Shown here one piece after another: positions 1-10,859 of a stretch of DNA of 64,000 nt (position 1 is its first letter; every line of letters begins with the position of its first letter). Location: assembly GCA_936432065.2 (NCBI GenBank), contig OW386290.2, forward strand, positions 138,891,677 through 138,955,676, in the 5' to 3' direction. Under the pieces are notes generated by a model, which was given only the letters and a program-made list of their open reading frames with translations, had not been told where the DNA came from and made no database searches. Source of the DNA: Rutpela maculata. Its lineage: Eukaryota > Arthropoda > Insecta > Coleoptera > Cerambycidae. The position numbers were made by a program, and so were the translations under genes.

Positions 1-189
1 CCTATTACAACCCAAATTAAAGGAATATTTAGTAACTAACTTTTCAAATACTTTATGGTAAAAACCAAAATCATTTATAAGTTTTAGCGTTCTACTCGTG
101 ACTATCTCTCCTTTCAAATACTTCTTTCCAGTGTTACTTCTTTTTTTCTCAGAGCAGCCTAAATCTAAAAATATTTTTTTAGTACTATT
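1..189. other. AT-rich flank, no feature seen
   Basis: AT-rich sequence before the first recognisable repeat. No open frame or repeat is supported here. Confidence 0.5.
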
Positions 190-812
190 TATTTCAACAG
201 TTATTACTAAGTATAGTAACGACAAAAAAGTTTTTAAAAATTTGTATTCAAATAGGCTTAAAATGTCATGAAACGTCGAGATTTTAAGTTTGAGCGAAAA
301 AAAAAATTTCTGTCTGTCGGTCTGTCTGTCGGTCTGTCGGTCTGTCTGTCTGTCTGTCGGCCTGTCTGTAACTTTTTTTTGTGCACATGTTTACTCTGGA
401 ACCGTTTAAGATATTGACTTGGAATTTGATACACATATATTTAACGAGATCTGGAACTAGATTATATTTTCATCTTGTTCCGTCGAAGGGTTGGGGGTAA
501 ATTGGGGTAAATTTGGGGTAAATGGGTAAATCAAGCAGGTAAAAGTCTATAAAATTAGTATTTAGTATATACAAGAGAAGCTGAGGTCTCAAAAAAAATT
601 TTGGCATTAGCCACCCCCACCTCCTTATTAAGGGGATGAAAACAATTTTTGATTTAGTGTGTGTACAAGAACCAAAAGCTTCAAAATATTTTTTTACTTC
701 GTCCACCCCCACTGCCAACCCTCTATCGCCACCACCACCCCCAATACCGATGTAGCATATCGTTTTATAGGTTTTTGAGGTAGACGATTTCAAATATTGT
801 GTTGTTAAAGTT
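190..812 (-). mobile_element. Family A helentron-like element, copy 1 (decayed)
   Basis: On the minus strand this copy shares its body with repeats at 1372-2007, 11884-12557, 16411-17087, 33129-34266 and 45260-45850. Shared landmarks are a stretch rich in tetranucleotide GTCT/GTCG (308-368), a block resembling CATGAAACGTCGAG, runs of GGGGTAAATT, and blocks of C-rich sequence near 610 and 700. The hairpin end near 190-215 is decayed. It encodes no protein. The minus-strand frame at 470-793 is a chance frame inside it. The joined minisatellite (813-1290) and second copy (1372-2007) show it is one half of a composite. Confidence 0.65.
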
Positions 813-1290
813 ACCTTGAGTAGTATGGATGCGCAGTGGCTTTCCTCGACTACTATGGATGCGCAGTAGGTTTCCCCAAGTATTATGGATACGCAGTGGC
901 TTTCCTCGAATATTTTGGATGCGCAGTGACTTTTTTCGAGTATTATAGATCGTAGTAGGTTACCTCAAGTAGTATGGATGCGCAGTGGGTAACTTTAAGT
1001 AGTATGGATGCGCAGTGGCTTTCCTCGAGTACAATGAATGCGCAGTAGGTTACCACGAGTAGTATGGATGCGTAGTGGCTTTTCTCGAGTGCTATAGATG
1101 CACAGTAGGTTACCTCAAATGATATGGATGCGCAGTGGGTTTCCTCGAGTAAAATGGATGCGAGTGGGTTACTTCAAGAAGTATGAATGGGCAGTGGCTT
1201 TCCTCGAGTAAATTGGATGCACAGTGGGTTACCTTGAGTAGTATGGATGCGTAGTAGGTTTCCTCGAAGAAAATGTTTGAAGTAGAGGTT
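813..1290. repeat. 30-bp minisatellite array, about 16 units
   Basis: Direct tandem repeats of about 30 bp. The core is GTATGGATGCGCAGTGG, alternating with TTTCCTCGAGTA- or TTACCTCAAGTA-like halves. Units differ by scattered substitutions. The same unit, in opposite orientation, forms the array at 33611-33945. Both arrays sit between two family A copies, so the minisatellite belongs to the element and not to the host site. Confidence 0.85.
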
Positions 1291-2007
1291 TTACTCCTAT
1301 CGTGTAGTTTACGGAACACAGCGATTATTTAATTTCTTTGTCTTGACATTTTCTGCGTATTAGTTCGACATTCAGTTGAAGTATATTAACGCAAAAAAAT
1401 TTTGGAAATTTTCATTGTTTAAATAGGCTTAAAATATCAGGAAACGTCAATATTTTAAGTCGGAGCAAAATAAATTTGTCTGTTGCGTCGGTCTGTCTGT
1501 TAGTCTTGTATCGTTTTGGTGCTCACGATTACTCTGGAACCGTTTAAGATATTCACTTAAAATATGGCACACGTATGTTTTTTAACGAGATTTGGAACTA
1601 GATTATATTTTGATCTTATTCCGTCGCAGAGTTGAAGGGTAAATTGGGGTAAATGGAAGTAAATAGGTAAATCAAGCACGTAAGACTCCATGAAATTTGT
1701 ATTTAGTAAATATAAGAGGAGCTAAGGTTTAAAAAAAAATTGACATTACCACCCCCATTATTAAATGTGGTGAAAAATAGTGTGATTTAGTGTGTGTACA
1801 AGAGCCAAAGTTGTTTTTTTTTTCACTTCATTCACCCCCACCTCTATTACAGATGTGGCATATAATTTTACGGGTTTTTGGGGTACATGATTTCAAATAT
1901 TATACCATTAAAGTTCCATAAACAATTATTTCCACATGGTGGTGTGCAAATATAGTATTTTGTTGTAAAAGACTTGGATGTGGAAGTAGTGATTCCTTAG
2001 GCAGCGG
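1291..2007 (-). mobile_element. Linker plus family A element, copy 2
   Basis: About 80 bp of linker (1291-1371) is followed by a second family A body. It ends in a conserved terminus that reads, on the minus strand, CCGCTGCCTAAGGAATCACT and then ACTTCCACATCC. The same linker, including an AACTACACGAT-like block, follows the minisatellite in the other composite (33509-33610). The opposite hairpin end of this copy is degraded near 1375. No coding capacity. Confidence 0.65.
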
Positions 2008-2029
2008 TTTTTTTTCATTTTTTCGAAAC

Positions 2030-3115
2030 TTAATAGGTTTCCCTTATGAATATCACAGGATCAAAATTGTGAATTTTTAGACATTTGTTGCTTTTTGTGC
2101 ACTTCCTGACATTTTCCTGCAAAAAAGTACACGATCTTGTTCTACGGGAAAACACTACAATAAACCGGCTTGATATCAAGTTCACTATATTTAGTCTGAA
2201 TAGATTTCCAATGTAAATAACACAAGCTAATTATTCTGACTTATCGGACGGTTCCTCACATTTCCCGAAAAATAGGATATACGACTATAGTGATAGCATC
2301 GCGTTTTACGGGTAAAATACTAAAAGAAATTAACTTAAAGTTAAGTTAGACACTTTGAATTCTAATGGGTTTAATTTGTAGTTGTTACAGGTTAAATATT
2401 GTAAGTTTTTATGCACTTTTTTATTTTTCCGAATTTTCCAGGGATTTTCCCGCACAGCTGTGTTAACCTTCTCTTTTCACTGAATAAGTAAGAGAAACCA
2501 CTATAATCTCAAGTTATTAACGTTGATTCCTAATATATTTCATTTAGGAATGGAGCAGAATAGATATTGTGGGTCATCGGACATTTTCTTGATTTTCTAC
2601 ATTTCTCCTGCATTTTAACGCAGAACAGAGTAGACCATCGTATTCCAAAGGAAAAATACTATGAAAAATCACCTCGGTCTCTAGTTATATACTCTCTTAA
2701 AAGGTTAAAATTTTGATTATCTTAGGCTAGATTTTGTGAGTTTTCAAGCATCTTTTTATTTTTTACGCTTTTTCCCAACATTTTTCAGCAAAAAAAATTG
2801 ACCCTCATATCCTACGAGAAAAATACTACAAGAAACCACTTGAATCTCGCATAATAAGCTCTAGATCTTAAAAAGTTTAAATTTTGAATATTGCAGATTC
2901 GAATTTGTAGAGAATTATGTTCTATGAGAAAAATACCTAAAGAAACCACCATAATCTAAAGTAGGATCTTAAAACTTTAACTTTAACTTGTGAATATCTC
3001 AGACAGGACTTTTTTTGTAAATTTTCAAGGATTTTCTTAACTTTCCCACATTTTCCGCCATTTTTTCGGAAAACCGAATACATCGTCGGGAAAAACCGTA
3101 TTCATTTTCCGTTGC
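2030..3115. repeat. Diverged tandem repeat block, units about 120-180 bp
   Basis: A motif resembling TACGAGAAAAATACTA followed by AGAAACCAC recurs near 2150, 2300, 2485, 2645, 2812 and 2928. It is usually preceded by an ATTTTCC-rich, TTTTT-rich segment and followed by a variant of ATCTCAAGTTAT. Spacing is irregular, so this is an old satellite-like array. No protein is encoded. Confidence 0.5.
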
Positions 3116-3189
3116 CCAGCTTAGGCCAAAATTAGCAACTTTTTAACATCCTCCTTTATTGATAATAATAATGTTAATAATCCTTGTAG

Positions 3190-3830
3190 TTACCTGCATT
3201 TTCGGAGTTGTCGATTGGCTTCGAAGCGACCTCACGAAAATGGTCAGGAAAACGAGAGAACTCTAACACTGGGCAGCATTCGTCATCCAAAAGCAGATGT
3301 TCACAGGTTATGGGTTGAAACGAAGGACGACGTACGTGGAGTAATAGAGAATAGAATCTGTAAGACTCCTCTATTGTGGGCTAAGCACTTATATCCGACA
3401 GGAGAAGGACAAATTCACAAGGCTAGTTAAATAGCAGAACAAGTATTCCATCCAGAAGGAAGCTCGTAAAATCCAGGACGAATATCTGGGAACCGAAATC
3501 ACTGTCGAGAAGAACATTAAAACTGCATGGAAAAGGTAAAATAGAAGTACTCTGCGCAAGGTCAATGCATGGACAAGCTTAGCAGTTGCAGCGCAAGACC
3601 AAGCGCTAAATACTACATACCATCAGAGAATGATCTTGAAGCTGCCTATTGACAGCAAGTGTAGACTGGGCGGCCTAGCGGAAGAACATGTCAGTGTCAG
3701 TCACACGGTATCAGAGTACACTCACCGACCCAACCAGAGTTGACCAGGTATCCTCACTGAGTCATATACAAGCACTTCGATATACCAATTCTGAAAAAAT
3801 ATTATGAATATACTGTCACGCAGTAATTAT
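3190..3830 (+). pseudogene. Non-LTR retrotransposon ORF2, C-terminal part 1 (frameshifted)
   Basis: Three forward frames carry a decayed C-terminus of a non-LTR polyprotein. Near 3195 it reads IFGVVDWLRSDLTKMVRKTR. After a frameshift it reads LTLGSIRHPKADVHRLW (3215-3430, 71 aa). Further on it reads AQDQALNTTYHQRMILK, near 3590. HP-ADV-RLW resembles the HPRADVDRLY motif I associate with the region after the RT domain in an R2-like/other non-LTR group common in insects. The Cys-rich 'CRLCG' box downstream reads CRLGG here. Stops and frameshifts make it non-functional. The sequence apparently resumes at 4745 after an insert. Confidence 0.6.
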
Positions 3831-4175
3831 AATTTATGCAAAACTTATTTGAAACATCCAGTACATCATGTTTAATATACTTGGAAATAAATATCAATAG
3901 AATTGTTAAACAAAGTTGTGTCGAGAGAAATCAGATTGCACCTAGGAACAAAACAACTGCAATGTCAGCAGGAAGCTAGCATACTTCGTAACTGTTGTGC
4001 AATGCTGAAACAGCAAGAATGTGATGGTTGGGGAATATTCGAACTTGAACATTTAGTTGGGTTTTGGTTTTGAGGCAGCAAGTTGCCTTTGAGGTGCCTG
4101 GCTCAACTCCCCTCCTAGGAGGTGACCCAGAGAGGAAAATAATGTAAGTAAAAATTGTTTTGGGGCTAGCGTAGA
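3831..4175. other. Non-coding insert upstream of the 5S-like stretch
   Basis: This stretch separates the two halves of the non-LTR C-terminus. No family was recognised. It contains a GC-richer block near 4070-4130 with a short inverted repeat around CTCCTAGGAGG. Confidence 0.35.
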
Positions 4176-4281
4176 GGCAACTTCAATGTGAATATCAGTC
4201 GATATTCCGTTGAAGCAACGTCGAACGCGGTTAGTACTTGGATGGGGTCCCATCTTGGGAAATACAGCGTTCTCGTCCCAC
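4176..4281 (+). ncRNA. 5S rRNA-derived sequence (pseudogene or SINE3-type head)
   Basis: The core GCGGTTAGTACTTGGATGGG, preceded by AAGCAACGTCG and followed by TTGGGAAATAC, closely matches the 3' half of metazoan 5S rRNA. That half includes the internal C-box promoter. Upstream, GGCAAC and GAATATCA occupy the expected spacing of the 5S 5' half, giving about 106 bases against the usual ~120. The 5' half and the end are strongly diverged, so it is not a working 5S gene. With the A-rich tail and TTGTC repeats about 250 bp downstream, it could be the head of a 5S-derived SINE. A 5S-targeting retroelement junction is another possibility. Confidence 0.6.
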
Positions 4282-4640
4282 CTTCTAGAGGCTTGTATAT
4301 CAGTGTATACTCGGAAGTTACGTAATTTCAGACGAGGATTACGTAGTGGATATACCATCCTTCGGAGGGGATGTAAAGCAGGCGGTCCCTTGTCTATTAA
4401 ATGTTAGGCAAGTAAAAGATCCCTACTCTTCTTAAGGGAAGAGGTTCGGCAAAAATTTCCAGGTTGGGGGTAGCTCGTCTCCTGGCGTCGGTGATAGGCC
4501 CTGGTAGCGGAAATAGGCCGACGTTAAATAGTTAAAAAAAAAAAATTGTTTTGTCTTGTTCTGTTTTGTCTTGTTTGTTTTTTGTGTTAATAAACTTGTA
4601 ACTTGTTGTTTTTACCACTATGTTTTATTTGATAAAGTAT
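4282..4640 (+). repeat. Downstream body and A/TTGTC-rich tail of the 5S-like insert
   Basis: A GC-richer segment (4340-4530) ends in an A12 run at about 4536-4547, followed by repeats of TTGTCTTGTTCTG type. A poly-A plus short tandem tail is what a retroposed element leaves at its 3' end. The non-LTR sequence resumes after it. The exact insert boundaries and target duplication were not found. Confidence 0.4.
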
Positions 4641-4744
4641 TCATTTAATAACCTAAACTCAAATCCTTTCGTAAGCCAAGCGAGTAATTTAACAATACCC
4701 CTGAGAAGGTTGTTAATGCCAACGACGCCACACTAATGCAGGAC

Positions 4745-5050
4745 TTGCCGAATATAACTAACAGAAAAATTAATGCGAATCGACCTGATATCATGGTACA
4801 TAATAAAAAGGAGAAATCCTCTTTGCTGATCGATGTATCCATTCCCATGTCACCAACATGATGCTCAAGGAAACAAGGAAGTTAAGCAAGTACAAAGACC
4901 TCCATATAGGAGTTACATTATATAGAATGCAAAGACCACAGTAGTGCCACTAATTGTAAAAGCCTTGGATCGATTAAGAATGGCCATAGACGGAGTCTAC
5001 AACAACTGCCTGATCAACCGAGCGCACAAGAAGTGTAAAAGATCACACTA
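4745..5050 (+). pseudogene. Non-LTR retrotransposon ORF2, C-terminal part 2
   Basis: Forward translation near 4750 reads TNRKINANRPDIMVHNKKE, then SSLLIDVSIPMS. After a frameshift come KETRKLSKYKDL and VKALDRLRMAIDG. This resembles the end of the same class of non-LTR polyprotein as 3190-3830. ANRPDI and LIDVSIP are typical of a nuclease-like C-terminal segment. The order and orientation fit a single element split by the 3831-4640 insert. It is broken by stops. Confidence 0.6.
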
Positions 5051-5189
5051 TTTGAAACGACGCATATTTTAAGAAAAGTCTTGGAATAGGAGTCTTTTTG
5101 ACCTCTTGTTAAGGTCTGAACTCTGAGCTTTGCACCAGACTTTTTCTGTAGGGTTAAGAGTAAGTATTTATTGATATAATAATAACAAA

Positions 5190-6640
5190 ATTGAAGAAAT
5201 CGAGAATCGTACTATAACAAAAAATAAAGAAATTGCCGAATGTTTCAACGATTATTTTCTGGCTCAAACATCACAAAAACTAATAATAACAATACTAACA
5301 GCAAGATTAAACGAGTTGCTCATTCACTGTCTTTAGAACCGGTACTTGAACAAGAAACCACCAATTATATTAACAGTCTAGGTCTAAATTTTTTTAGAAA
5401 GCAATAACCGCACGATTGAATTATTTCGAAAAATACAACATCCTTTCAAACAGTAAATTCGGATTCAAACAAAATAAATTCACCCAGGATGCAATTACGG
5501 CCTTGACAACAAAAATATATAATGATGTAAATAAAAGCATACCGACAGCTGCAATGTTTCTAGATCTAGCAAAGGCATTTGATACTATCAGCAATGTAAA
5601 GCTTCTGCGAGGCTGTTCCTAGAAGTTAATATAATCTTATCTCAGTAACAAACAACAATATGTTGTAGCAAATAATAAGAGGGGCAGTGAGTCAAGAGTA
5701 ACGTGTGGTGTACCACAAGGCACAGTTCTTGGCCCTGTACTTTTCATAATTTACGATCTGTTTATAAATACTGATACGGATAATGTGAGTACCTTTGCTT
5801 ATGCCGACCGCATAGTTATTCACGTTAGCGGTGATTCTTGGCAGGATATTCGCTCAAAATCTGAACATATATTACAAGTTATAACAATATGGCTGAATAG
5901 TAGTTTGCTAAAACTGAATACATCAAAATCAAAATTTATATGTTTTTCACTTCGTGACAAAGTCAATTTAAATCAATTAATTTTACACCAGTATATATGC
6001 AATCGAAATGCATGTAATTGTCTCTCGTATACTGAACAAACTAATAACATCAAATATCTTGGCGTAATCATTGATCAGTCTCTTAAATGACATGAACACA
6101 TTAACTGTTTAACAAAAAGATTAAAAAAATTCATGTTCATATTTAAAAGTTTATGTTCATATTTAAAAATTTAAGCGGCATTCTCAGTAATAAATTAATT
6201 GGAACTGTTACTATGATCTTATACAGCCGTTGTTAACGTATGGCATTCTGTCCTGGGGTGGAACTTATTAAAATAATCTAGAAAAAGTATTTGTCTGTCA
6301 GAAAATAAATAATTATTAAAACCATCCTTAGGAAATCAGTGCGTTATCCAACTAAAATCTTGTTCTGGAATTTTAATGTTCTCACTTTAAGAGAACTGTA
6401 TATATTTGATATATTGAAATATTATTAAAAGCATAAAAATTTCGTAAGCCTTTCTGAACATGAATATAACACCAGAGCCATAAAAAATCATAAATGTATA
6501 CTTCCTATCTCAAACAAAACGACAATTCAAAAATATTTCCTGTATTACCTATATAAAATTTACAATATGCTACCGAATGAACTTAGACTATTTAATGGCA
6601 GCATCATTTTATACAATAAAAAATTTAAAATGTGGATTAA
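5190..6640 (+). pseudogene. Jockey-like non-LTR retrotransposon reverse transcriptase, broken
   Basis: Forward frames in order: IAECFNDYFLAQT near 5230 (upstream of RT); then ILSNSKFGFKQ and FLDLAKAFDT at 5440-5585 (RT fingers/palm); then CGVPQGTVLGPVLF near 5705; then FAYADR near 5797, where the YADD box has lost its second Asp; then KYLGVIIDQSL at 6050; then the C-terminus NTRAIKNHKCILP at about 6470. At least three frameshifts or stops separate these blocks. GVPQGTVLGP and an EYNTRA-like tail are features of Jockey-like and CR1-like elements. The ORF end near 6640 is cut by a repeat shared with 48.5 kb. Confidence 0.8.
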
Positions 6641-7066
6641 AATAGTAGTTTGTGCAACAAGAGAGGATATGATATTCATATCGCACGATAAAGAAGTTTG
6701 AGCACGACGCCGTAGGCGGAGTGCTTCAAATCTTTTGAGTGCGATATGGATAATCCACTTGAGTTGTACAGTATACTTTTTCTACGACCAGCTTAAGAAA
6801 ACCACAAAATTTATTAAACATTAATATATTACACAAATACACACTGACAGTACACACTGACAGTTACTTTGACAGCTTACGCACTAATTTGATTTTAAAA
6901 CGAACAGTTGTCTATGTACTTAATACACGAACTGTGATTGGTCGGTTTCATTTCATATCCATTCTAGAACTGATATGAAATATATCCGTTCAGTCAACTG
7001 GAATTGCCTACTTATCTATTCTACGGACTGTACAGAAAACAGCAAATTTACATAAGGGAGTAGAAA
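6641..7066 (+). repeat. ~400-bp dispersed repeat (family C), copy 1
   Basis: Close to colinear with 48511-48893. Both begin TAGTAGTTTGTGCAACAAGA and end near ACATAAGGGAG. Near the start, TATTCATATCGCAC and GTGCGATATGGATA form an inverted pair, so the first ~120 bases can fold. This copy sits exactly where a Jockey-like ORF breaks off and its 3' UTR resumes, which indicates an insertion. It encodes no protein. The superfamily is not recognised. Confidence 0.7.
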
Positions 7067-7480
7067 AACTCTTTAAATCTTGATTACAAATATATCTAGT
7101 GTCCTATATTTTTGTCATTATAGAATACTCTAACTTATATAATTAGTAAATTGCTTAAAACTTTATATTATTTTAGTGTAAGAATGTATTTTTGTATCAT
7201 TTGATTTCAATTTTACTTTAGTAATAAGTACTATTTAATTGTATTTAAGAAAATTGTAAAATTAGTAACTTAACGCTTTATATTATTCTATTGTAAGAAT
7301 GTACCTCATATTATTATTATTTCATTTAGTTTTACTTTAGTCCTATTAACAAATTTTAAATATTACAGGAGTCACGAACAAACCTTTTTCGAGGTTTCTG
7401 TGACTTAACTGTTTATTTTTGTACAAGTTTTATATATTTTTAGCACAAATAAAAACTTATTCTATTCTATTCTATTTTTA
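7067..7480 (+). mobile_element. 3' UTR and (TTCTA)n tail of the Jockey-like element
   Basis: AT-rich 3' UTR with two copies of a GTAAGAATGTA-containing segment (near 7180 and 7290), ending in TTCTATTCTATTCTATTTTT at about 7459. Short tandem 3' tails of this kind are typical of Jockey/I-type non-LTR elements. The sequence at 27545-27640 on the minus strand matches 7215-7305, so the UTR is from a repeated family. Confidence 0.65.
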
Positions 7481-8850
7481 ACGAAAAATGACCAACTCTT
7501 GACCGTATCTTATATTTAATAAAATAGAGACAGGTACTTAAATATCCAAGAACATACATTTCACACCAGATCATTTAAACCCAGAGGCCAAATAAGGGGG
7601 TTGAAACATGGTTAAAAAAAAATAAGAAATATACATTTAAACTAGTTTTTAGTTAGGATATCATACGCTTGGTTGACCATCAAATATTCCCAGAAAGATT
7701 ATTATTAGAATGAATATTTTGTGGTTTTGAAGCTCTACCCCTCCCATCTCATGGAGTGAAACGTGTAAACGTGTTTAGGAACTTAGGAATTAGCTGTTTA
7801 TTTAACGTGTAAAATATAGTAAATCAAAAAGTTGTGCGTCTATCAGTGGTCCAATGTAATCTTTAGACGTTTAGTGATACAAAATAACACCTCTCTCAGA
7901 CCACACTAGGACACAATCATCCAGTACACGTGTATAAAGGGGGTTGAAAATATTCATATTTTCGACCGATTTTTACTTAACTATTTTATTACTTAAACCA
8001 TAGATATCAGTACAGGGAGAATCTTTTAATATCCTTATGCCATTTAAAATTTCATAACTGGAGACTGACCTGCTATAGCAGATTTTTTTACATATCATTT
8101 AAATATGCCGTTGGTAATGAAGTAGGAATATTATCAGCTGCAGTACTAAAATAATTATTAACGTTTAGTTAATTTTAGATGAGTTTTTGGTTGCGCTTAT
8201 TAATTTCCAGCCAACTCTAGCTTTATTTATAGGGTTTACAAAGTATTGATCATAGACAGCTTTATTGCCTCATTAGCCACAGTTTTATAATCCCTGAGTG
8301 AATCTTTATATATTTTGAAATTAGCAAGATTCCGAGTTACGTCGCAAATAGTTATCTTTTTTGATAAACTGAAAGCTTTACCATATCACTTTATAGATCA
8401 AAAAGTAAGATTCTATATATTAAATGGGATTTGCATAACAAATTACTTTTTTTTATAATTTATTTACTTATTAAAATATTAAAGCAGCGGTTGGCTTAAA
8501 AGCATACGAAACCTAATATGATTAAAATCAATAGTAACGTTATATAAATGTAGACTGTCGTGTTATCTCCTTTATTATAATTATGGCTGTGTTTTCATGT
8601 GCGAATTTTCACATGGTTTAGCACGATTGCAACATATAACGTTAATTATATATTTAGCTACGCTAATAACAGGTTTATTATGATCCAAAAATGTTATGAT
8701 GGTTTAAATATTTCAGCTGAATATTTTATTTCATTATAACTGTTTCTATTCTGTATTTAGCGCTATTAGTCATAAACATAAAAAATTATATATCGACCAT
8801 AAATTAATTTAATGAATTCTTAATTTGCCAATTTGCAAGTCGAATCAGAT
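7481..8850. other. AT-rich DNA, no recognised feature
   Basis: About 1.4 kb with no long open frame, no clear repeat unit and no recognised motif on either strand. Confidence 0.5.
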
Positions 8851-8899
8851 AACTTCTAAAAACAGAAAGAGAAATTACTTCTAAACGAAATTGATTTAA

Positions 8900-9195
8900 A
8901 AATTTACATTTATCTGGCTGTCTGACTTTACTGAAAGAACTCAATATGTAAAACTAGATGATATTATCAGTAAAATAATTTTTCAAAACATGGTGTATCA
9001 CAAAGCACGATTCTGAGACCTATATTATTTACGCTGTATGTTAATGACTTGTTGCACTTGGCTAGTTTGGGAGATATCATTAGCTTTATCGATGATACGG
9101 CCATCTTCTATAAGGATTCGTCATGGAGGTCCTTGTAACAGAAGGTTGAAAAGGATTTTAATATGACACTTATTTTCTTCAATACAAAATAATTA
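8900..9195 (+). pseudogene. Non-LTR reverse transcriptase fragment (RT blocks 4-6)
   Basis: Forward translation gives WLSDFTERTQYVKLDD (8915-8965). After a frameshift it reads HGVSQSTILRPILFTLYVND (from about 8989) and then DIISFIDDTAIFYKDSSW. The GVPQGTILGP box has become GVSQSTILRP and the F/YADD box has become FIDD. After an in-frame stop at 9136-9138 it continues QKVEKDFNMTL. This is a short palm fragment of a Jockey-like or R1-like RT. No start or end of the element is visible around it. Confidence 0.75.
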
Positions 9196-10050
9196 CAACA
9201 AGATACACAGTTTAAACCATTTACAAGTTACAAAAATTGCCCATGTATAATATGATTTCCATACAAGACAATTTCTAGGTAATATTTTGTAGCGATACCA
9301 AATCGATATCGCTCCACCATAATTGATGAAACATGAAAGACAACTTAATTAAAATTCGGTAATATCGGCTAAAGTTCGCATTAGGTTACTGTACTCATCG
9401 CAGTAGTTAAAAACGATTTTACAGAAAACGCGATAACCAACAGTTAAGTTAGGCGGAGCTACTATCGTTTCTTCGCGTTGGGAACTCGAGCATCGGGTCA
9501 TCGTTCTCTTTGAGCTGGGTGTTCAAGCAAAGCGCATGTTTCTGCGCGATATCCACTACTAATTTCAATCACTTAGTTGGACAGTAATCCTATAAGAGAT
9601 TTTGATTGAAATGGAAACATCGAAAAGTTGGAAATTTCGAAAACTTGTACATGGTAAATGTAACGAGATATATGTACAACCAACATGGCGTAAAATTGTT
9701 TTAATGTAATGTTATTACCGTAACTGGTCGTCGGGTTGATGCCTAGATAAAATTTCATTGCTTTCTTAGCTGCATCGATTTATCGTTCATGTATTTATGA
9801 CGAGCGTCGATTTTTCTTCTGGAAAAATGTATTGCGGGTTATGGACAGAAAGTTTGTGCTGCCCGGATGTACATTATTGCTGAGGGGAGTTCGGAGAAGA
9901 GTAGCCACGTCCTGACATTGGTATAACTTCCTTGGTAAGCCAAGAAAAAACCACGTGGGTAACACCTATTCGCAGACGAGCTGCCTTTTTTTTGAGTTCC
10001 CTGCCGGCCACGTCAACGACTGATGAGTTAAGTACCTTTCATGTTAATTA
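9196..10050. other. Unannotated DNA
   Basis: Mixed-composition sequence with no supported gene or repeat. The short frames at 9573-9758 (minus) and 9932-10123 (plus) have no recognisable motif. Confidence 0.4.
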
Positions 10051-10055
10051 CCACC

Positions 10056-10455
10056 TTTCCAACAAAATTTTTTTGTTGCTATTTATTAGTCTAAATCTGC
10101 TTAGGCAGGATAATTTTTTATGAATTTGTTGTGATATACCAACACTCAACTCAGAGAGCATTTGTAAATATCTATTTGTATTTTTGTGAGTTAACTTACT
10201 ATGTCGCGTCTTGTAGTTTATACCGTTTTTTAGAGATTTATTAGGTGTTAGGCCCGCTTTGGGCTTTAGGCCTGTATGTGGTCGCATTACCAAAGAGGTA
10301 GTTTAGCCTGAAGGGCGCGATTTGCTCTTATTTCTCTGACAGTGCAGTTAAATTCGCCACGGGGCGTTTTACTTTCCAACAAAATTCTTTTGCTATTTAT
10401 TAGCCTAGATCTGCTTAGTCAGGATATATATTTATAAATGAATTTGTTGTGAAAT
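10056..10455. repeat. Pair of ~80-bp direct repeats, 315 bp apart
   Basis: The segments at about 10056-10135 and 10370-10455 share TTTCCAACAAAATT, CTATTTATTAG and a GAATTTGTTGTGA end in the same order. Between them is a GC-richer stretch. They may be internal repeats of the same long element that carries the 100-bp array and the PBS-like motif downstream. Confidence 0.55.
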
Positions 10456-10858
10456 TTTAGAGCTATATGCTATTTGAGGTAACTTATAGTGGTTACGTGC
10501 TCAATAATTTTTTAAGATTTGTTTGCGCGTACTTATAACCTTAAACTTGTAATTTTATAGTCATGGGTTATTTGAAGTAACTTATAGTGGTTACGTGCTA
10601 AATATTTTTTTAGATTTTTTTGCGCGTAATTATAACCTTAAATTGGGTGTAATTTTATAGTTATAGGCTATTTGAGTTAACTTATAGTGGTTACGTGGTA
10701 AATATTTTTTTAGATTTTTTTGCGCGTAATTATAACCTTAAATTGAGTGTAATTTTATAGTTATAGGCTATTTAAGTTAACTTATAGTGGTTACGTGCTA
10801 AATATTTTTTTTAGATCCTTTAGCGTGTAAATATAATTTTAAACTCATGTCAGTATCT
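10443..10858. repeat. ~100-bp tandem repeat, about four units
   Basis: AACTTATAGTGGTTACGTG recurs at 10481, 10579, 10679 and 10779, spaced 98, 100 and 100 bp. Each unit also contains TTGCGCGTAATTATAACC and TAATTTTATAGTTATAGGC-like blocks. The middle units are nearly identical and the outer ones are more diverged, as in an array made by unequal exchange. Confidence 0.9.
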
Positions 10859-10859
10859 G

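Noticed and set aside
308..368. Possible CRISPR-like or regularly spaced repeat
   Set aside because: The tetranucleotide GTCT/GTCG run has no spacers. It is the microsatellite of the family A element.
4053..4358. Open frames on both strands over the 5S-like region (minus 4053-4358, plus 4210-4407)
   Set aside because: They overlap a recognisable 5S-derived stretch and show no protein motif, so they are incidental.
8485..8505. hAT-like end at CAGCGGTTGGC
   Set aside because: Single short match without target duplication or partner.
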